Origin: Anaerocolumna chitinilytica
Lineage (GTDB): Bacteria; Bacillota; Clostridia; Lachnospirales; Lachnospiraceae
Assembly (NCBI RefSeq): GCF_014218355.1
Contig: NZ_AP023368.1
Span: forward strand, 2,856,001 to 2,920,000
Reading direction: 5' to 3'
Length of the DNA stretch: 64,000 nt
Notes under the pieces: model-generated
What the model was told of the DNA's origin: nothing
The model's database searches: none
What the model saw: the letters and a program-made list of their open reading frames with translations, nothing else
Program-made: the position numbers and the translations under genes
In this document: piece after piece, positions 46,273 through 56,116 of the stretch
Position numbering within the stretch: position 1 is the stretch's first letter
Layout of the letters: every line of letters starts with the position of its first letter

Positions 46273-46968
46273 ATGGAAAAAATGAAACTGTTACTTTCGA
46301 TTGTTGATTCCGATTCTGAAAACAAACTAACAGATATGTATGTGAAGAATCATGTGCCATATAATATTCTGACCCATGGGCAGGGAACTGCAAGTTCGGA
46401 TATTCTCGACTACTTAGGAATAGGTGAGACTAGAAAAGGTGTTGTTTTCAGCATAGTAGCAGAGGGACAAATCAATCATATCATAGGATTATTAAAAAAG
46501 GAGATGGACTTTGATAAGCCCGGTATGGGAGTCGCTTTTACCATCCCCTTATCCTGTATCAGCAGTATTCTTACTAAGCTTGATAAAAACCAAATGGACT
46601 TATCCCGAAAGGATTGCGAGGAAATTGTCATGAAAAAAGAAAGATCACACGAATTGATCATCATAGTCGTTGCTCAAGGGCATAGTGAGATAGCAATGGA
46701 CGCTGCCAAAAAAGCCGGAGCCAACGGTGGTACTGTAATTCATGCAAGAGGTGCCGGAAGTTCAGAACTTGCTAAGTTCTATGAAATAACCATTCAGCCG
46801 GAAAAAGAATTAATTATGCTTGTTACAGCTATTCAAAACAAAGTAAAGATTATGACAGCTGTAAATGAAGCCCTTGGCAATCATAATGATTCGAAAGGAA
46901 TAATGTTTTCGCTGCCTATCGATGAAACCGTTGGCCTTGGTACAGATATTCCGGGATTTTGTGAGTAA
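46273..46968 (+). CDS. Tandem PII-like (GlnB family) signalling protein
   Basis: A 231-residue protein made of two PII-like halves. Half one (about 1-105) has NILTHGQGTASSDILDYLG and VFSIVAEGQINHIIGLLKKE. Half two (about 124-225) has HELIIIVVAQGHSEIAMDAA, then GGTVIHARGAGSSELAKFYE and ELIMLVTAIQNKVKIMTAVN. Each half follows the PII beta-alpha-beta pattern with a T-loop-like segment. It follows the DUF1538 gene with GGAGG before its ATG and probably binds and gates that membrane protein. Ligands are unknown. Confidence 0.82.
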   Translation: MEKMKLLLSIVDSDSENKLTDMYVKNHVPYNILTHGQGTASSDILDYLGIGETRKGVVFSIVAEGQINHIIGLLKKEMDFDKPGMGVAFTIPLSCISSILTKLDKNQMDLSRKDCEEIVMKKERSHELIIIVVAQGHSEIAMDAAKKAGANGGTVIHARGAGSSELAKFYEITIQPEKELIMLVTAIQNKVKIMTAVNEALGNHNDSKGIMFSLPIDETVGLGTDIPGFCE

Positions 46969-47074
46969 CTTCTTAAAAAGTGTCGACGAACGCTTCAAAG
47001 TAGGGTATACTTAGTAAGCATCAAACAAATAAACTGGATTTTACTTGATTAACCCGAAATAAGCGAGGATATAG

Positions 47075-49093
47075 ATGATTAAAGATTTTTTACCGATAAG
47101 TAAAGAAGATATGGAAAAAAGAGGCTGGGAGCAGTGTGACTTCGTATTCGTAATAGGTGATGCCTATGTGGATCACCACTCCTTTGGCCCTGCAATAATC
47201 AGCAGAGTACTGGAGAGCCATGGCTACAAGGTGGGTATTATAGCTCAACCGGACTGGAAGGATCCAAGCAGCATACAAATTCTTGGTACTCCAAGACTTG
47301 GGTTTTTAGTTAGTGGCGGCAATATGGATACCATGGTAAACCACTATACTGTTGCCAAGAAAAAGAGAAGTATGGATTATTATTCCCCCGGCGGAGTTAT
47401 GGGTAAGAGACCGGATAGAGCAACCATATGTTATTGTAATCTGATACGTAAAGTCTATAAGCATGCACCTATAATTATAGGCGGAATTGAAGCAAGCCTT
47501 AGAAGGCTTGCCCATTACGATTACTGGAGTGATACCGTAAAGCGTTCTATTCTCCTTGATTCCCAGGCTGATATTCTTTCATACGGAATGGGTGAGCATT
47601 CCATCGTTGAGATAGCAGATGCCTTGGAAAGCGGTCTTAAGATTTCAGATATTACTTTTATTGATGGTACTGCCTATAAGACTAAAAATCTGGAGTCCGT
47701 TTATGACGCTGTAATGCTTCCGTCCTTTGAAGAAATCACAAAGAGTAAAGTTGATTTTGCAAAGAGTTTTAATATACAATACAACAACACAGACCCGTTT
47801 TCCGGTCAAAGACTGGTGGAGAAATATAAAGAGAATGAGTATATTATTCAGAACCCTCCGGCAAAACCTCTTACCCAGGCAGAGATGGATAGAGTTTATT
47901 CTCTTCCTTATATGAGAGAATACCATCCATCCTATATTCCTTTAGGTGGCATACCTGCTATTGAAGAACTGAAATTCAGTCTTATCAGTAACCGAGGATG
48001 CTTTGGAGGCTGCAGTTTTTGTGCTCTTACTTTTCACCAGGGAAGAATAATTCAGACTAGAAGTCATGAATCTATATTAGCCGAAGCAAATCATCTGATT
48101 TGGGATAAGGATTTTAAAGGCTATATTAACGATGTAGGCGGACCTACTGCAAATTTTCGGCACATGGCTTGTGAAAAGCAGAAGACCAAAGGCGCCTGTA
48201 CGAATAAACAATGCCTTTTCCCGACACCTTGCAAGAATTTAAAGGTGGATCACAAGGATTATCTTACCCTTCTTCGAAAGCTTCGAAGTCTCCCGGGTGT
48301 AAAAAAGGTCTTTGTTCGTTCCGGAATCCGTTTTGATTATCTGGTTCAGGATAAAGACCCTGAATTTATGAGAGAACTTTGCGAACATCATGTCAGCGGG
48401 CAGCTTAAGGTTGCACCGGAACATATCAGTGACAGCGTATTGGAATTAATGGGTAAACCTAAGAATGCGGTATACGAAGATTTTATTAGGAAATATAAGA
48501 AAACCAATGAAGAGGTTGGTAAGAAGCAATTTGTAGTACCATACCTAATGTCCTCTCATCCTGGCTCTACCTTAAAGGAAGCAATTGCGCTGGCAGAATA
48601 TTTAAGAGATTTGGGTTATATGCCGGAACAAGTGCAGGATTTTTACCCGACTCCTTCCACTATCTCTACCTGTATGTATTATACTGGCTTGGATCCCAGG
48701 AACTTAAAACCGGTGTACACTCCTAAAACCCCTCATGAAAAGGCAATGCAGCGGGCATTAATTCAATACAGAAATCCTAAGAACTATGAGCTGGTGGAAG
48801 AAGCCTTAACACTTGCCGGGCGCAGAGATCTTATCGGATTTGATAAAAAATGCCTCATAAGGCCAAGAGGAGGAGCATATTCTCATAGTAATGATAAAAA
48901 TCGTGAGAAGAATGGTGTTCAGCAGCAAAATCATAAGAAAGAGGCAAACACTTCAAGAAATAACACTAAAACTTCCTCCAGACAAGCCTCAAACAGTAAA
49001 CAGGCGGTTAAGACAAAGACCAATCAGAAGGAAAGCGGCAGAAACAGCAGAGTATCTGCACCTTCCTCCACCGGAAAGAGAAAAGGACGATAA
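47075..49093 (+). CDS. YgiQ-family radical SAM protein
   Basis: A 672-residue radical SAM protein of the YgiQ (UPF0313) family. N-terminal [20 protein letters not shown] is a B12-binding-like segment. The cluster motif [20 protein letters not shown] near residue 310 gives CxxxCxxC. Further cysteines in [19 protein letters not shown] and the motif [18 protein letters not shown] are family features. The last 70 residues are a polar, basic, Q/N/S-rich tail, probably disordered. The reaction is unknown. Confidence 0.9.
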   Translation: MIKDFLPISKEDMEKRGWEQCDFVFVIGDAYVDHHSFGPAIISRVLESHGYKVGIIAQPDWKDPSSIQILGTPRLGFLVSGGNMDTMVNHYTVAKKKRSMDYYSPGGVMGKRPDRATICYCNLIRKVYKHAPIIIGGIEASLRRLAHYDYWSDTVKRSILLDSQADILSYGMGEHSIVEIADALESGLKISDITFIDGTAYKTKNLESVYDAVMLPSFEEITKSKVDFAKSFNIQYNNTDPFSGQRLVEKYKENEYIIQNPPAKPLTQAEMDRVYSLPYMREYHPSYIPLGGIPAIEELKFSLISNRGCFGGCSFCALTFHQGRIIQTRSHESILAEANHLIWDKDFKGYINDVGGPTANFRHMACEKQKTKGACTNKQCLFPTPCKNLKVDHKDYLTLLRKLRSLPGVKKVFVRSGIRFDYLVQDKDPEFMRELCEHHVSGQLKVAPEHISDSVLELMGKPKNAVYEDFIRKYKKTNEEVGKKQFVVPYLMSSHPGSTLKEAIALAEYLRDLGYMPEQVQDFYPTPSTISTCMYYTGLDPRNLKPVYTPKTPHEKAMQRALIQYRNPKNYELVEEALTLAGRRDLIGFDKKCLIRPRGGAYSHSNDKNREKNGVQQQNHKKEANTSRNNTKTSSRQASNSKQAVKTKTNQKESGRNSRVSAPSSTGKRKGR

Positions 49094-49184
49094 AAATCAG
49101 AGTTAGATAAAAAACAGAAATTTTTCTTTTACCTTTTTATATTAAGGAGTAATCTACGAAGTAAAAGAGGAGTGGTTTAAGCTT

Positions 49185-50153
49185 ATGAAATATTATATTG
49201 GAATTGATCTTGGAGGTACAAATCTTGTTGTCGGACTTGTAAGTGAATCTGCTTCGCTAATAGATAAAGAGTCTGTCTTAACGAATGTTAGGGCAGGAGC
49301 AGCCGAGCTGCTTGCTGATATGAAAGCTGTGACCGATAAGCTTCTGAAAAGAAATAACCTTGAACTATATCAAATTGAATCGATTGGTATAGGTGTTCCC
49401 GGAGCTGCTAATCGTGTGACCGGAATGATTGAATTTGCTAATAATCTAAATGTCAGCAATGAGCCTTTTCTGCCGATGGCAAAAGAAGTCTTTAAAGGCC
49501 AAACCGTATATTTTAATAACGATGCCAATGCCGCAGCCTGGGGAGAGTATCTGGCAGGTGCCGCTTCCAATGCAAAATCCTTTGTTGCGGTTACATTGGG
49601 AACTGGTGTCGGCGGTGGGATTATTATAGATGGTGAAATCTTTGAAGGAGTGAATTTTGCAGCCGGTGAAATTGGCCATATGGTTATTGTAGCTGACGGC
49701 ATCCCCTGTAACTGCGGAAGGGCTGGTTGCTTTGAGGCTTATGCTTCCGCTACCGCTCTCATACAGCAGACAAAAGCAGCCATGAAAGGGGATGTATTCT
49801 CCCTTCTATGGGAATTATGCTCTGATGATATCAGCAAAGTAGAAGGAAAAACGCTATTTGATGCCGTTAGAAGAGGCGATGAAACAGCTGTCAGAGTTTT
49901 AAAACAATATATTAAATACCTGGCCGCAGGAATAATTAATATCATTAATGTATTCCAGCCTGAAATAATCTGCATCGGCGGAGGCATCAGTAAAGCCGGA
50001 GACCTGTTAATTGAGCCGATAAAAGAACTCATTGCCAAAGAAAGCTATTCCAGAACGTCTGCTAAACAGACAAGAATAGTAACTGCAAAGCTCTATAATG
50101 ATGCCGGAATTATCGGTGCGGCATTACTAAGAGATGTCAATCAACCGTCTTAA
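49185..50153 (+). CDS. glcK: ROK-family glucokinase
   Basis: Phosphorylates glucose with ATP. In its 322 residues, GIDLGGTNLVVGLV is the phosphate-binding loop (residues 5-18). IESIGIGVPGA, NDANAAAWGEYLAG and the sugar-binding EIGHMV follow, and the zinc-binding CNCGRAGCFEAYASATAL is at about 178-195. ROK proteins without an N-terminal HTH are kinases, not repressors. AGAGGAGTGG precedes the ATG. It could feed glucose from the aldose epimerase substrate pool into glycolysis. Confidence 0.9.
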   Translation: MKYYIGIDLGGTNLVVGLVSESASLIDKESVLTNVRAGAAELLADMKAVTDKLLKRNNLELYQIESIGIGVPGAANRVTGMIEFANNLNVSNEPFLPMAKEVFKGQTVYFNNDANAAAWGEYLAGAASNAKSFVAVTLGTGVGGGIIIDGEIFEGVNFAAGEIGHMVIVADGIPCNCGRAGCFEAYASATALIQQTKAAMKGDVFSLLWELCSDDISKVEGKTLFDAVRRGDETAVRVLKQYIKYLAAGIINIINVFQPEIICIGGGISKAGDLLIEPIKELIAKESYSRTSAKQTRIVTAKLYNDAGIIGAALLRDVNQPS

Positions 50154-50202
50154 GATCAAATCCTATACCTGTGTTGAAAATAGACTTTGTACTTAAACTT
50201 AT

Positions 50203-50247
50203 AAAGGACTGAAACCTTACAATCAAGGGTTTCAGTCCTTTATCTTT
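50203..50247. terminator. Terminator after glcK
   Basis: AAAGGACTGAAACC and its exact complement form a 14-bp stem with an 11-base loop, then ATCTTTTTC. It lies between convergent genes. Confidence 0.88.
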
Positions 50248-50289
50248 TTCTAATAAAAATCTATTATATTTGTTGGCAGTCTCTTATTA

Positions 50290-50997
50290 TTAACAGGCTT
50301 TAACAAATGCTTTAAAAAGTTTTTCTGCCCCTTCATTCACCCGGAAAAGGTGCTCCGGATGCCATTGAACAGCCAGGAAAAAGGGATGATTCTCCAGATA
50401 TACGGCTTCTATTAAACCATCCTTTGATTCTGCCGCAACTTTCAGAGAAGGAGCAAGTTCCTTGATGCCTTGATGGTGAAAGCTGTTAACCATAAGGGAA
50501 TCCGTCTTAAGGATATCATGAAGCAGGCTTTTCTTTTGGATTGACACACTATGGGATAAAACCGTTCGTCCGGATTTTTGGGAATGGCAAAGACTTAACT
50601 TTCCCTGAAACTGTGCCGGAATATCCTGATACAATGTACCACCAAGAAATACATTAAGCACCTGTATTCCTCTGCATATTCCAAACACCGGTTTATTTAC
50701 TTCCATAATCAGATGAAATAGAATTTCCTCCATTTCATCCCTTTCAGGATTAACCACATCACACTCCGGAATGGTTTCCTCTCCAAAACGGAAAGGGTCG
50801 ATATCAGGCCCTCCTGTAAAAAGAAATCCGTCACAGACCTTTACCGCAGCGGCAAGAGCTTCCTTTCCGGCTTTTAAAGGAAGTAAGAGTGGTACGCCTC
50901 CTGCATGGAGAATGGCTTCCATATACATAGAGGCAACACAGACTTTATTATTGTCAGTTTCATAATGAGGGGTAATGCCGATTACAGGAATTTTCAT
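50290..50997 (-). CDS. Class I glutamine amidotransferase-like hydrolase (peptidase C26, PuuD-like)
   Basis: A 235-residue single-domain hydrolase. The nucleophile elbow is FGICRGIQVLNVFLGG (Cys near residue 109), the oxyanion region is DGFLFTGGPDIDPFRFGEE, and the catalytic His-Glu pair is in VQWHPEHLF. The family cleaves gamma-glutamyl amides such as gamma-Glu-GABA. No puu genes are near, so the substrate is uncertain. The ATG of MKIPVIGITPHYE is used; another ATG four codons upstream lies directly on the AGGAAGG site. Confidence 0.87.
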   Translation of the reverse strand: MKIPVIGITPHYETDNNKVCVASMYMEAILHAGGVPLLLPLKAGKEALAAAVKVCDGFLFTGGPDIDPFRFGEETIPECDVVNPERDEMEEILFHLIMEVNKPVFGICRGIQVLNVFLGGTLYQDIPAQFQGKLSLCHSQKSGRTVLSHSVSIQKKSLLHDILKTDSLMVNSFHHQGIKELAPSLKVAAESKDGLIEAVYLENHPFFLAVQWHPEHLFRVNEGAEKLFKAFVKAC

Positions 50998-51124
50998 TAA
51001 TAATATCATCCTTCCTGCCAGCTATAGCACAGGCATTAGCCTGCTGGTTTTATACCAGGAGGAAGCCGGTTGGCTCTGTCTCGGTACAAAACATAGTTTT
51101 ATTGCTGTTATAGCCAGCTTTTTA

Positions 51125-52015
51125 CTATCCAATTGTTATAGTATATGATTTTTGAAATATTTTGCCCGCCTCTAATACATTTCCCCATTCTCTGTTTTCT
51201 AGAGTTCCATTATAATCTTCACTATCACAACGGCCGTACCAGGGTTCAATACATACAAAAGGTGCATTCTTTTTAGTAGGTGACCAAAGACCAAATAAAG
51301 GAGCATCAAAAGCAACCGTTACATAGGGCTTTTTATCCGGTGTCAGTAATGAGACAGAATGATATTGATTATTTTCAATAACCAAAGCGTCATCATCAAA
51401 GAGGTGTGAATCAATTGGAAGTAATCCATCTTGTAATGGTATAATAACCGGTGACAACGAGGAATCTGTAACAATTAGACCATTCTCACTGACTTTACTC
51501 ACCGTAATAGGAGCATTAGAATCAAAACTAAAATAGTAATCGGTTTGTTTGTCCTCAGGATTAATGGGACATAAAAACGCAGGATGTCCTCCAATGGAAA
51601 AATACATGGATTCTTCACCAGGGTTTTTCACTTCCCATGTAACCGTAACAGTCCTTTTAATCAAAGTGTATCGAATAATAAGCTGAAAAGGAAATGGATA
51701 TACTTCTAAGGTTTCATTGGAAGATTCTAATAAGAAACTCAAGGAATTTTCCGTTGATTCTAATAAAGCAAATTCCATATCTCTGGCAAAACCATGCTGA
51801 GGTAAGGAATAGTTTTGTCCTTGATAGGAATAAGTTTTATTCTTTAGATTACCTACAATGGGAAATAATACGGGTGAAATCCGTTTCCAATAAGCAGGAT
51901 CGGCATTCCAGAGATATTCTTTTCCTGTTTTTGTATCCGTTATAGCCTGCAACTCAGCTCCAGCATCAGAGAAAGTAAGAGTTAACTCTTCATTTTTTAA
52001 AATATGGGATGACAT
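51125..52015 (-). CDS. Aldose 1-epimerase family protein (LacX-like)
   Basis: A 296-residue beta-sandwich mutarotase relative. LTFSDAGAELQAITDTKTGK at the start, FPIVGNL and FSIGGHPAFLCPI (catalytic His) are typical of the LacX/YeaD group, as is FVCIEPWYGRCDSED near the end. It likely interconverts the anomers of galactose, glucose or a phosphorylated sugar. AGGAGG precedes the ATG. It is monocistronic on the minus strand, far from the gal operon. Confidence 0.88.
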   Translation of the reverse strand: MSSHILKNEELTLTFSDAGAELQAITDTKTGKEYLWNADPAYWKRISPVLFPIVGNLKNKTYSYQGQNYSLPQHGFARDMEFALLESTENSLSFLLESSNETLEVYPFPFQLIIRYTLIKRTVTVTWEVKNPGEESMYFSIGGHPAFLCPINPEDKQTDYYFSFDSNAPITVSKVSENGLIVTDSSLSPVIIPLQDGLLPIDSHLFDDDALVIENNQYHSVSLLTPDKKPYVTVAFDAPLFGLWSPTKKNAPFVCIEPWYGRCDSEDYNGTLENREWGNVLEAGKIFQKSYTITIG

Positions 52016-52225
52016 AATGGCCTCCTAAAATTTATGATATAATGCGTATTTAATTATTTTAACACGGATATCTTATAATTACCATACACTGTATAAAGTA
52101 CAGTGTATTCTATCTTCCAATAAGTAAGATTTAGTCTTTGTCTTGCCAATTGGTATTTCTATCTGATATAATAGTGAGAAAAGCATCTAGGTAATATTTG
52201 GATGTTATCGGAAAGAGAGGGCAAC

Positions 52226-52735
52226 ATGATTCATAATTTTTTTCCTGATGAATCAGCAGATTCTGCATATAAGATTGATTATAAATCTCTTTATAATAGA
52301 GGTTACAGAGGTATTCTATTTGATATTGATAACACCCTTGTAGAACATGGTAAGGATGCCGACGATAAGGCTGTTAAATTAATTCTTGACTTAAACAAAC
52401 TTGGCTTTAAGGTCTGTTTTATTTCCAATAACAGTGAAGAACGTGTAAAACGATTTAACAAAGATCTCCATCAAAGTTATATTTATAAAGCCGGAAAACC
52501 CGGAAGATCCGGTTATTTAAAAGGTGTAAAAACACTTGGTACAACCCTTTCAAATACTGTATTCATAGGGGATCAGCTATTTACAGATATTTACGGAGCA
52601 AGAAGGGCAGGACTTAAAAGTATCTTTGTGAACCCGATAGGTAAAGATATAGAAATTCAAATTATTTTAAAACGCTATCTGGAAAAGTTAGTACTATTCT
52701 TTTACAATCACTCTCATACGAAAAAGAGAAAATAG
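52226..52735 (+). CDS. YqeG-family HAD-IIIA phosphatase
   Basis: A 169-residue HAD hydrolase. GILFDIDNTLVEHG holds the nucleophile Asp33 and acid Asp35, FISNNSEERV gives motif II, and FIGDQLFTDIYGARRAG is motif IV with the metal-binding acid. Firmicute YqeG proteins match this closely. In many genomes yqeG lies directly before aro genes, as here with aroK and aroQ. The start is the ATG after GAGAGGG; an earlier ATG in frame lacks a site. The substrate is unknown. Confidence 0.9.
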   Translation: MIHNFFPDESADSAYKIDYKSLYNRGYRGILFDIDNTLVEHGKDADDKAVKLILDLNKLGFKVCFISNNSEERVKRFNKDLHQSYIYKAGKPGRSGYLKGVKTLGTTLSNTVFIGDQLFTDIYGARRAGLKSIFVNPIGKDIEIQIILKRYLEKLVLFFYNHSHTKKRK

Positions 52736-52746
52736 AGAAGATGCAT

Positions 52747-53256
52747 ATGAATAATATAATTTTAATTGGATTTATGGGCTGCGGTAAGACAACCGTGGGA
52801 CAGCAGCTTGCACGAAAGCTTAATTTTAGCTTTTTGGATACGGACAAGTACATTGAACAAAAAAATGGACGTACAGTGAGCAGTATATTTGAAGATGAGG
52901 GTGAAGAGTATTTCCGAGACCTTGAAACCGAAACAATAAAGGAGCTTATTGGAAAGTTAAGTCAAACGATAGTATCTGTTGGAGGCGGCCTTCCGATTAA
53001 AGCTGGAAACTCAGAAATTCTTAAGTCATTTGGCACTGTTATCTATCTGGAAGCTACCAAAGATACTTTAGCCATGAGATTAAAAAACGATAAAGTGAGA
53101 CCTTTATTAGCCGGAAATGACGGACTTAGAAAAATGGAGCTTTTATATGATAAAAGGCTTCCTTTTTATGAAGCTGCATGTGATATTAAGATTATAACTG
53201 AGGGTAAAAATCTGACAGAGGTTGTTAATTGTATTTGTGAAAGAGTGAAATTGTAA
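52747..53256 (+). CDS. aroK: Shikimate kinase
   Basis: Phosphorylates shikimate at O3. The 169-residue P-loop kinase has Walker A GFMGCGKTTVG near the N-terminus, the DTDKYIEQKNG shikimate motif, YFRDLETETIKEL, and the VSVGGGLPI loop, all normal. An ATG two codons upstream is possible, but the AGAGAAG site fits this ATG better. It lies 11 bases after yqeG and 35 before aroQ, on the plus strand and 12 kb from the other shikimate genes. Confidence 0.93.
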   Translation: MNNIILIGFMGCGKTTVGQQLARKLNFSFLDTDKYIEQKNGRTVSSIFEDEGEEYFRDLETETIKELIGKLSQTIVSVGGGLPIKAGNSEILKSFGTVIYLEATKDTLAMRLKNDKVRPLLAGNDGLRKMELLYDKRLPFYEAACDIKIITEGKNLTEVVNCICERVKL

Positions 53257-53291
53257 GGATAAGATACAATTATAGTGGAGGAATTATTTAT

Positions 53292-53726
53292 ATGAAGCTA
53301 TTGGTTATTAACGGACCCAATCTTAACTTTCTAGGTATCCGTGAAAAATCCGTATACGGAAACGAAGATTACGGCTATCTAAAATCAATCATTCAAGAAA
53401 AAGCGGTTAATGAAAATATTACCGTAGATATTTTCCAGAGCAATACGGAAGGAAATATTATTGACAGGCTTCAGGAAGCATATTATGACGGGACACAGGG
53501 TATTATAATTAACCCAGGTGCTTTTACCCATTATAGCTATGCTATTCGGGATGCTCTTGCCTCTTTGTCTATACCGATTATTGAAATACATATATCCAAT
53601 GTTCATAAGCGTGAAGAATTCCGGCATACTTCAGTTACAGCACCTGTTTGCACCGGTCAAATTGTAGGGCTTGGCTTAAAAGGATATTTGCTTGCCATGG
53701 ATGCATTAAAGTCCATGATAAATTAG
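53292..53726 (+). CDS. aroQ: 3-dehydroquinate dehydratase, type II
   Basis: Trans-elimination of water from 3-dehydroquinate. The 144 residues begin LLVINGPNLNFLGIRE, with the catalytic Tyr in SVYGNEDYG. INPGAFTHYSYAIRDAL contains the second conserved motif, IIEIHISNVHKREEFRHTSV holds the catalytic His, and GLGLKGYLLAMDAL is the C-terminal part. TGGAGGAA precedes the ATG. With aroK it supplies middle steps of the shikimate pathway to the aroF operon products. Confidence 0.95.
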   Translation: MKLLVINGPNLNFLGIREKSVYGNEDYGYLKSIIQEKAVNENITVDIFQSNTEGNIIDRLQEAYYDGTQGIIINPGAFTHYSYAIRDALASLSIPIIEIHISNVHKREEFRHTSVTAPVCTGQIVGLGLKGYLLAMDALKSMIN

Positions 53727-53791
53727 ATTTAAAGTTATTAACACAAGAATCGTTTTAATTGTATGTTTTTTTTCGCTTACTAAAAAAATAG

Positions 53792-53820
53792 TTGAAAAAA
53801 AGTATCAAATACGATAAACT
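53792..53820 (+). promoter_or_regulatory. Promoter of efp
   Basis: TTGAAA, 17 bases, TAAACT, ending 35 bases before the efp start. Confidence 0.65.
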
Positions 53821-53855
53821 ATAGTGTAGTTAATTTAAGGAGGAAAATATCATTT

Positions 53856-54413
53856 ATGGTATCAGCAGGCGATTTTAGAAATGGCTTAACTATCGAATTA
53901 GATAATAATGTTTATCAGGTAATTGAATTTCAGCATGTAAAACCGGGAAAAGGTGCAGCTTTTGTTCGTACTAAGCTTAGAAATATCAAGAACGGCGGTG
54001 TTGTAGAAAGAACTTTCAGACCTACAGAAAAGTGTCCTCAAGCTCACATTGAACGTGCAGACATGCAGTACTTATATAAAGACGGAGATCTTTTTAACTT
54101 CATGGATGTTAATACTTACGATCAGTTCGCTTTAAATGAAGAATCCGTAGGAGATTCTTTAAAGTTCGTAAAAGAAAATGATATGGTTAAGATGCTTTCT
54201 CACAATGGACAGGTATTCGCTATCGAACCCCCGTTATTCGTTGAACTTGTTATTACAAGTACTGAACCTGGCTTCAAAGGTGATACAGCACAGGGTGCTA
54301 CAAAACCTGCTATCGTTGAAACTGGTGCAACCGTTTATGTTCCTTTATTCGTTGATCAGGGCGATAAAATCAGCATTGACACCAGAACAGGTGAGTATTT
54401 AAAGAGAGTATAA
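53856..54413 (+). CDS. efp: Elongation factor P
   Basis: Relieves ribosome stalling at polyproline stretches. The full 185-residue EF-P has three OB-like domains. The loop [12 protein letters not shown] places Lys32 at the usual modification site, [13 protein letters not shown] follows, and the C-terminal [19 protein letters not shown] is typical. AAGGAGG precedes the ATG. Its last codons and terminator are the first copy of a repeat that recurs downstream. Confidence 0.96.
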   Translation: MVSAGDFRNGLTIELDNNVYQVIEFQHVKPGKGAAFVRTKLRNIKNGGVVERTFRPTEKCPQAHIERADMQYLYKDGDLFNFMDVNTYDQFALNEESVGDSLKFVKENDMVKMLSHNGQVFAIEPPLFVELVITSTEPGFKGDTAQGATKPAIVETGATVYVPLFVDQGDKISIDTRTGEYLKRV

Positions 54414-54570
54414 GCGAGTATCAAAGATTAATATGAGCGCAATCCAAGAAAATCAAAGTTTTCTAGGGATTGCGCTTTTTTTGTGTTTTGCAATAAGTAA
54501 TGAGAGATAACCTAAGAACGCTTGAAACAATGTGGGTAGCGTACAGATAGCTAACAAATAGCATACAAAT
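54401..54570 (+). repeat. Repeat copy 1: efp 3' end plus terminator plus flank
   Basis: The unit starts in the last four codons of efp (AAAGAGAGTATAA), runs through its terminator, and ends in GTGGGTAGCGTACAGATAGC and TAACAAATAGCATACAAAT. Parts recur at 54655-54778, 55858-55912 and 55946-56116. This is the original copy because it contains the true end of efp. Confidence 0.8.
54436..54483 (+). terminator. Terminator of efp
   Basis: AGCGCAATCC pairs with GGATTGCGCT, with an inner AGAAAA / TTTTCT, followed by a T7 run. Confidence 0.93.
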
Positions 54571-54654
54571 TTCTAGATATTAGTATATGAGTATAAATTA
54601 TAAGATTAAATATTATGAATGGTTTTTAGCCAAAATAATAAATTTAGTTTCGCT

Positions 54655-54778
54655 AGGAAAATCAAGGTTTTCTGGGGGTTGCGCTTTTTTAATGATTTGG
54701 TATAAAATATGAGAGATAACTTTAGAACGCTTGAACAATATAGGTAGCGAACTAGTAGATAACAGATAGAATACAAAT
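54655..54778 (+). repeat. Repeat copy 2, partial
   Basis: Begins inside the terminator hairpin (AGGAAAATCAAGGTTTTCTG, then GGGGTTGCGCTTTTTT) and continues with GAGAGATAACTTTAGAACGC TTGA..., ending in GATAGAATACAAAT. The left arm of the hairpin is missing, so it cannot form the terminator. It precedes the first AraC-type gene. The region around it (54571-54955) otherwise holds no gene. Confidence 0.7.
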
Positions 54779-54955
54779 ATTAGTTTACATTCATCTATCG
54801 AAAAAAGATAATGTGAATTATAATATTTATTTATTAAACAGGAGTAATTATTTTTTTCGTTATATGATGAAGATGAACTCTCATAAATAAATGACAAAAG
54901 AGAGGATTCTTGTTTTTTCTCCTGATATACTTGTGAATGAAAGGAGATGTGATAT

Positions 54956-55801
54956 TTGGATTGGAATATACGGCTGAATAGGGCACTTGATTACATTGAA
55001 GAAAATTTGAGTAATGAAATTGAATTTGACTATGCTGCTAAGCTGGCATTTTGTTCTCGCAATGATTTATCAAATATGTTTTTCATTGTTACAGGAGTAC
55101 AGTTAAGCGAATACATCAGGCGCCGACGTCTTTCGCTTGCAGCACTTGAACTACAAAACAGTAATGAAAAAATCATAGATATAGCAATGAAATATGGTTA
55201 TTCATCGCCTACAGCATTTAATAGAGCTTTTCAAAATCAACATAAGGCATCACCTCAATATGTAAGAAGCCGAAAAATCTTTATCAATTCCTATCCTCGC
55301 ATCACTTTCCAAATAATATTGAATGGAGAGATCAAAATGAAGTGTAGAATTGAGAAAAAAGAGGCTTTTAGAATAGTTGGAGTCAAGAAAACATTCCGAA
55401 ATGATATGGTGGAAAATTTAGTACCATTTTTCTGGCGTGATTTACCACAAGAAACCTATGAAAAAATCATAAAACAATCTAATGGTGAACCAAAAGGTTT
55501 GTTAGGTTTATGCGCTGACTTTGATAATGAACATACATTTGATTATTACATTGCCACATCAACTAAAAATTCTGAGGTACAGGGTTTAGACCTGATTGAT
55601 ATTCCAGAAGCTACTTGGGCTATTTTCGAAGCAGAAGGAACATTAATGGAGTTGGTTAATCGTATATGGCGGGAATGGTTTCCATCTTCCGGATACAGAA
55701 GGGCGGATAATTCTATCCCTGATGTTGAAGTGTATTTTGATTATGACTTCCCGAAAGATAATTATACTTATGAACTTTGGTATCCTGTTGTAAAGGAGTA
55801 G
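54956..55801 (+). CDS. AraC-family regulator with GyrI-like effector domain (copy 1)
   Basis: A 281-residue regulator. The N-terminal two helix-turn-helix motifs (about 1-105; LDYIEENLSNEIEFDYAAKL, then EKIIDIAMKYGYSSPTAFNR) are followed by a GyrI/Rob-like small-molecule domain (about 125-281) ending YELWYPVVKE. Such proteins often control drug efflux in response to amphiphilic compounds. The start is TTG after AAGGAGATGTGATAT. A second gene of the same layout follows 0.5 kb downstream, and each is preceded by a copy of the efp-end repeat. Confidence 0.88.
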   Translation: MDWNIRLNRALDYIEENLSNEIEFDYAAKLAFCSRNDLSNMFFIVTGVQLSEYIRRRRLSLAALELQNSNEKIIDIAMKYGYSSPTAFNRAFQNQHKASPQYVRSRKIFINSYPRITFQIILNGEIKMKCRIEKKEAFRIVGVKKTFRNDMVENLVPFFWRDLPQETYEKIIKQSNGEPKGLLGLCADFDNEHTFDYYIATSTKNSEVQGLDLIDIPEATWAIFEAEGTLMELVNRIWREWFPSSGYRRADNSIPDVEVYFDYDFPKDNYTYELWYPVVKE

Positions 55802-55857
55802 TCCAATAATAAGCATAAGATAAAATTAAGTTGGTTAGCTATCTTTTACAATTGAGA

Positions 55858-55912
55858 CAATGCCAGATAACATAGAGTGATGTAGGTAGCTTACAGGTAG
55901 CTAACAAAAATG
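55858..55912 (+). repeat. Repeat tail remnant after AraC copy 1
   Basis: CAGATAACATAGAG and ATGTAGGTAGCTTACAGGTA, then GCTAACAAAAATG, match the 3' tail of repeat copy 1 with small gaps. It lies just before repeat copy 3. Confidence 0.5.
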
Positions 55913-55945
55913 TCTGAACCTACAGTGTTTCAAGGGTTCCAATAT

Positions 55946-56116
55946 AAAGAGAGTATAGTCAAGTATCAATGATTAATATGAGCGCAATCTAAGGGAAATC
56001 AAGGTTTTCCGTGGGTTGCGCTTTTTTATATGATTTGTTAATGTAATAAGAGGTAGCTTGGAAAAGTTTATAATAATGTGGGTAGCGAACAAATAGCTAT
56101 TAAATAGATGATAGAA
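55946..56116 (+). repeat. Repeat copy 3, including a copy of the end of efp
   Basis: Begins AAAGAGAGTATAGTCAAGTA, matching the last codons of efp and the bases after its stop. It continues through ATTAATATGAGCGCAATC and the hairpin to GTGGGTAGCGAACAAATAGC. There is no efp gene before it, so the efp end was carried here by duplication. The bases to 56307 contain no other gene. Confidence 0.8.
55981..56028 (+). terminator. Duplicated terminator
   Basis: AGCGCAATCT pairs with GGGTTGCGCT through G-U pairs, with inner GGAAA / TTTCC and a T6 run. It is a diverged copy of the efp terminator now placed after AraC copy 1, and is probably still functional. Confidence 0.8.

Noticed and set aside
54613..54897. 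Minus-strand 94-codon frame between efp and the first AraC gene
   Set aside because: It runs through repeat copy 2 and AT-rich DNA, has a low-complexity S/Y/N/K composition, and no ribosome site was convincing.
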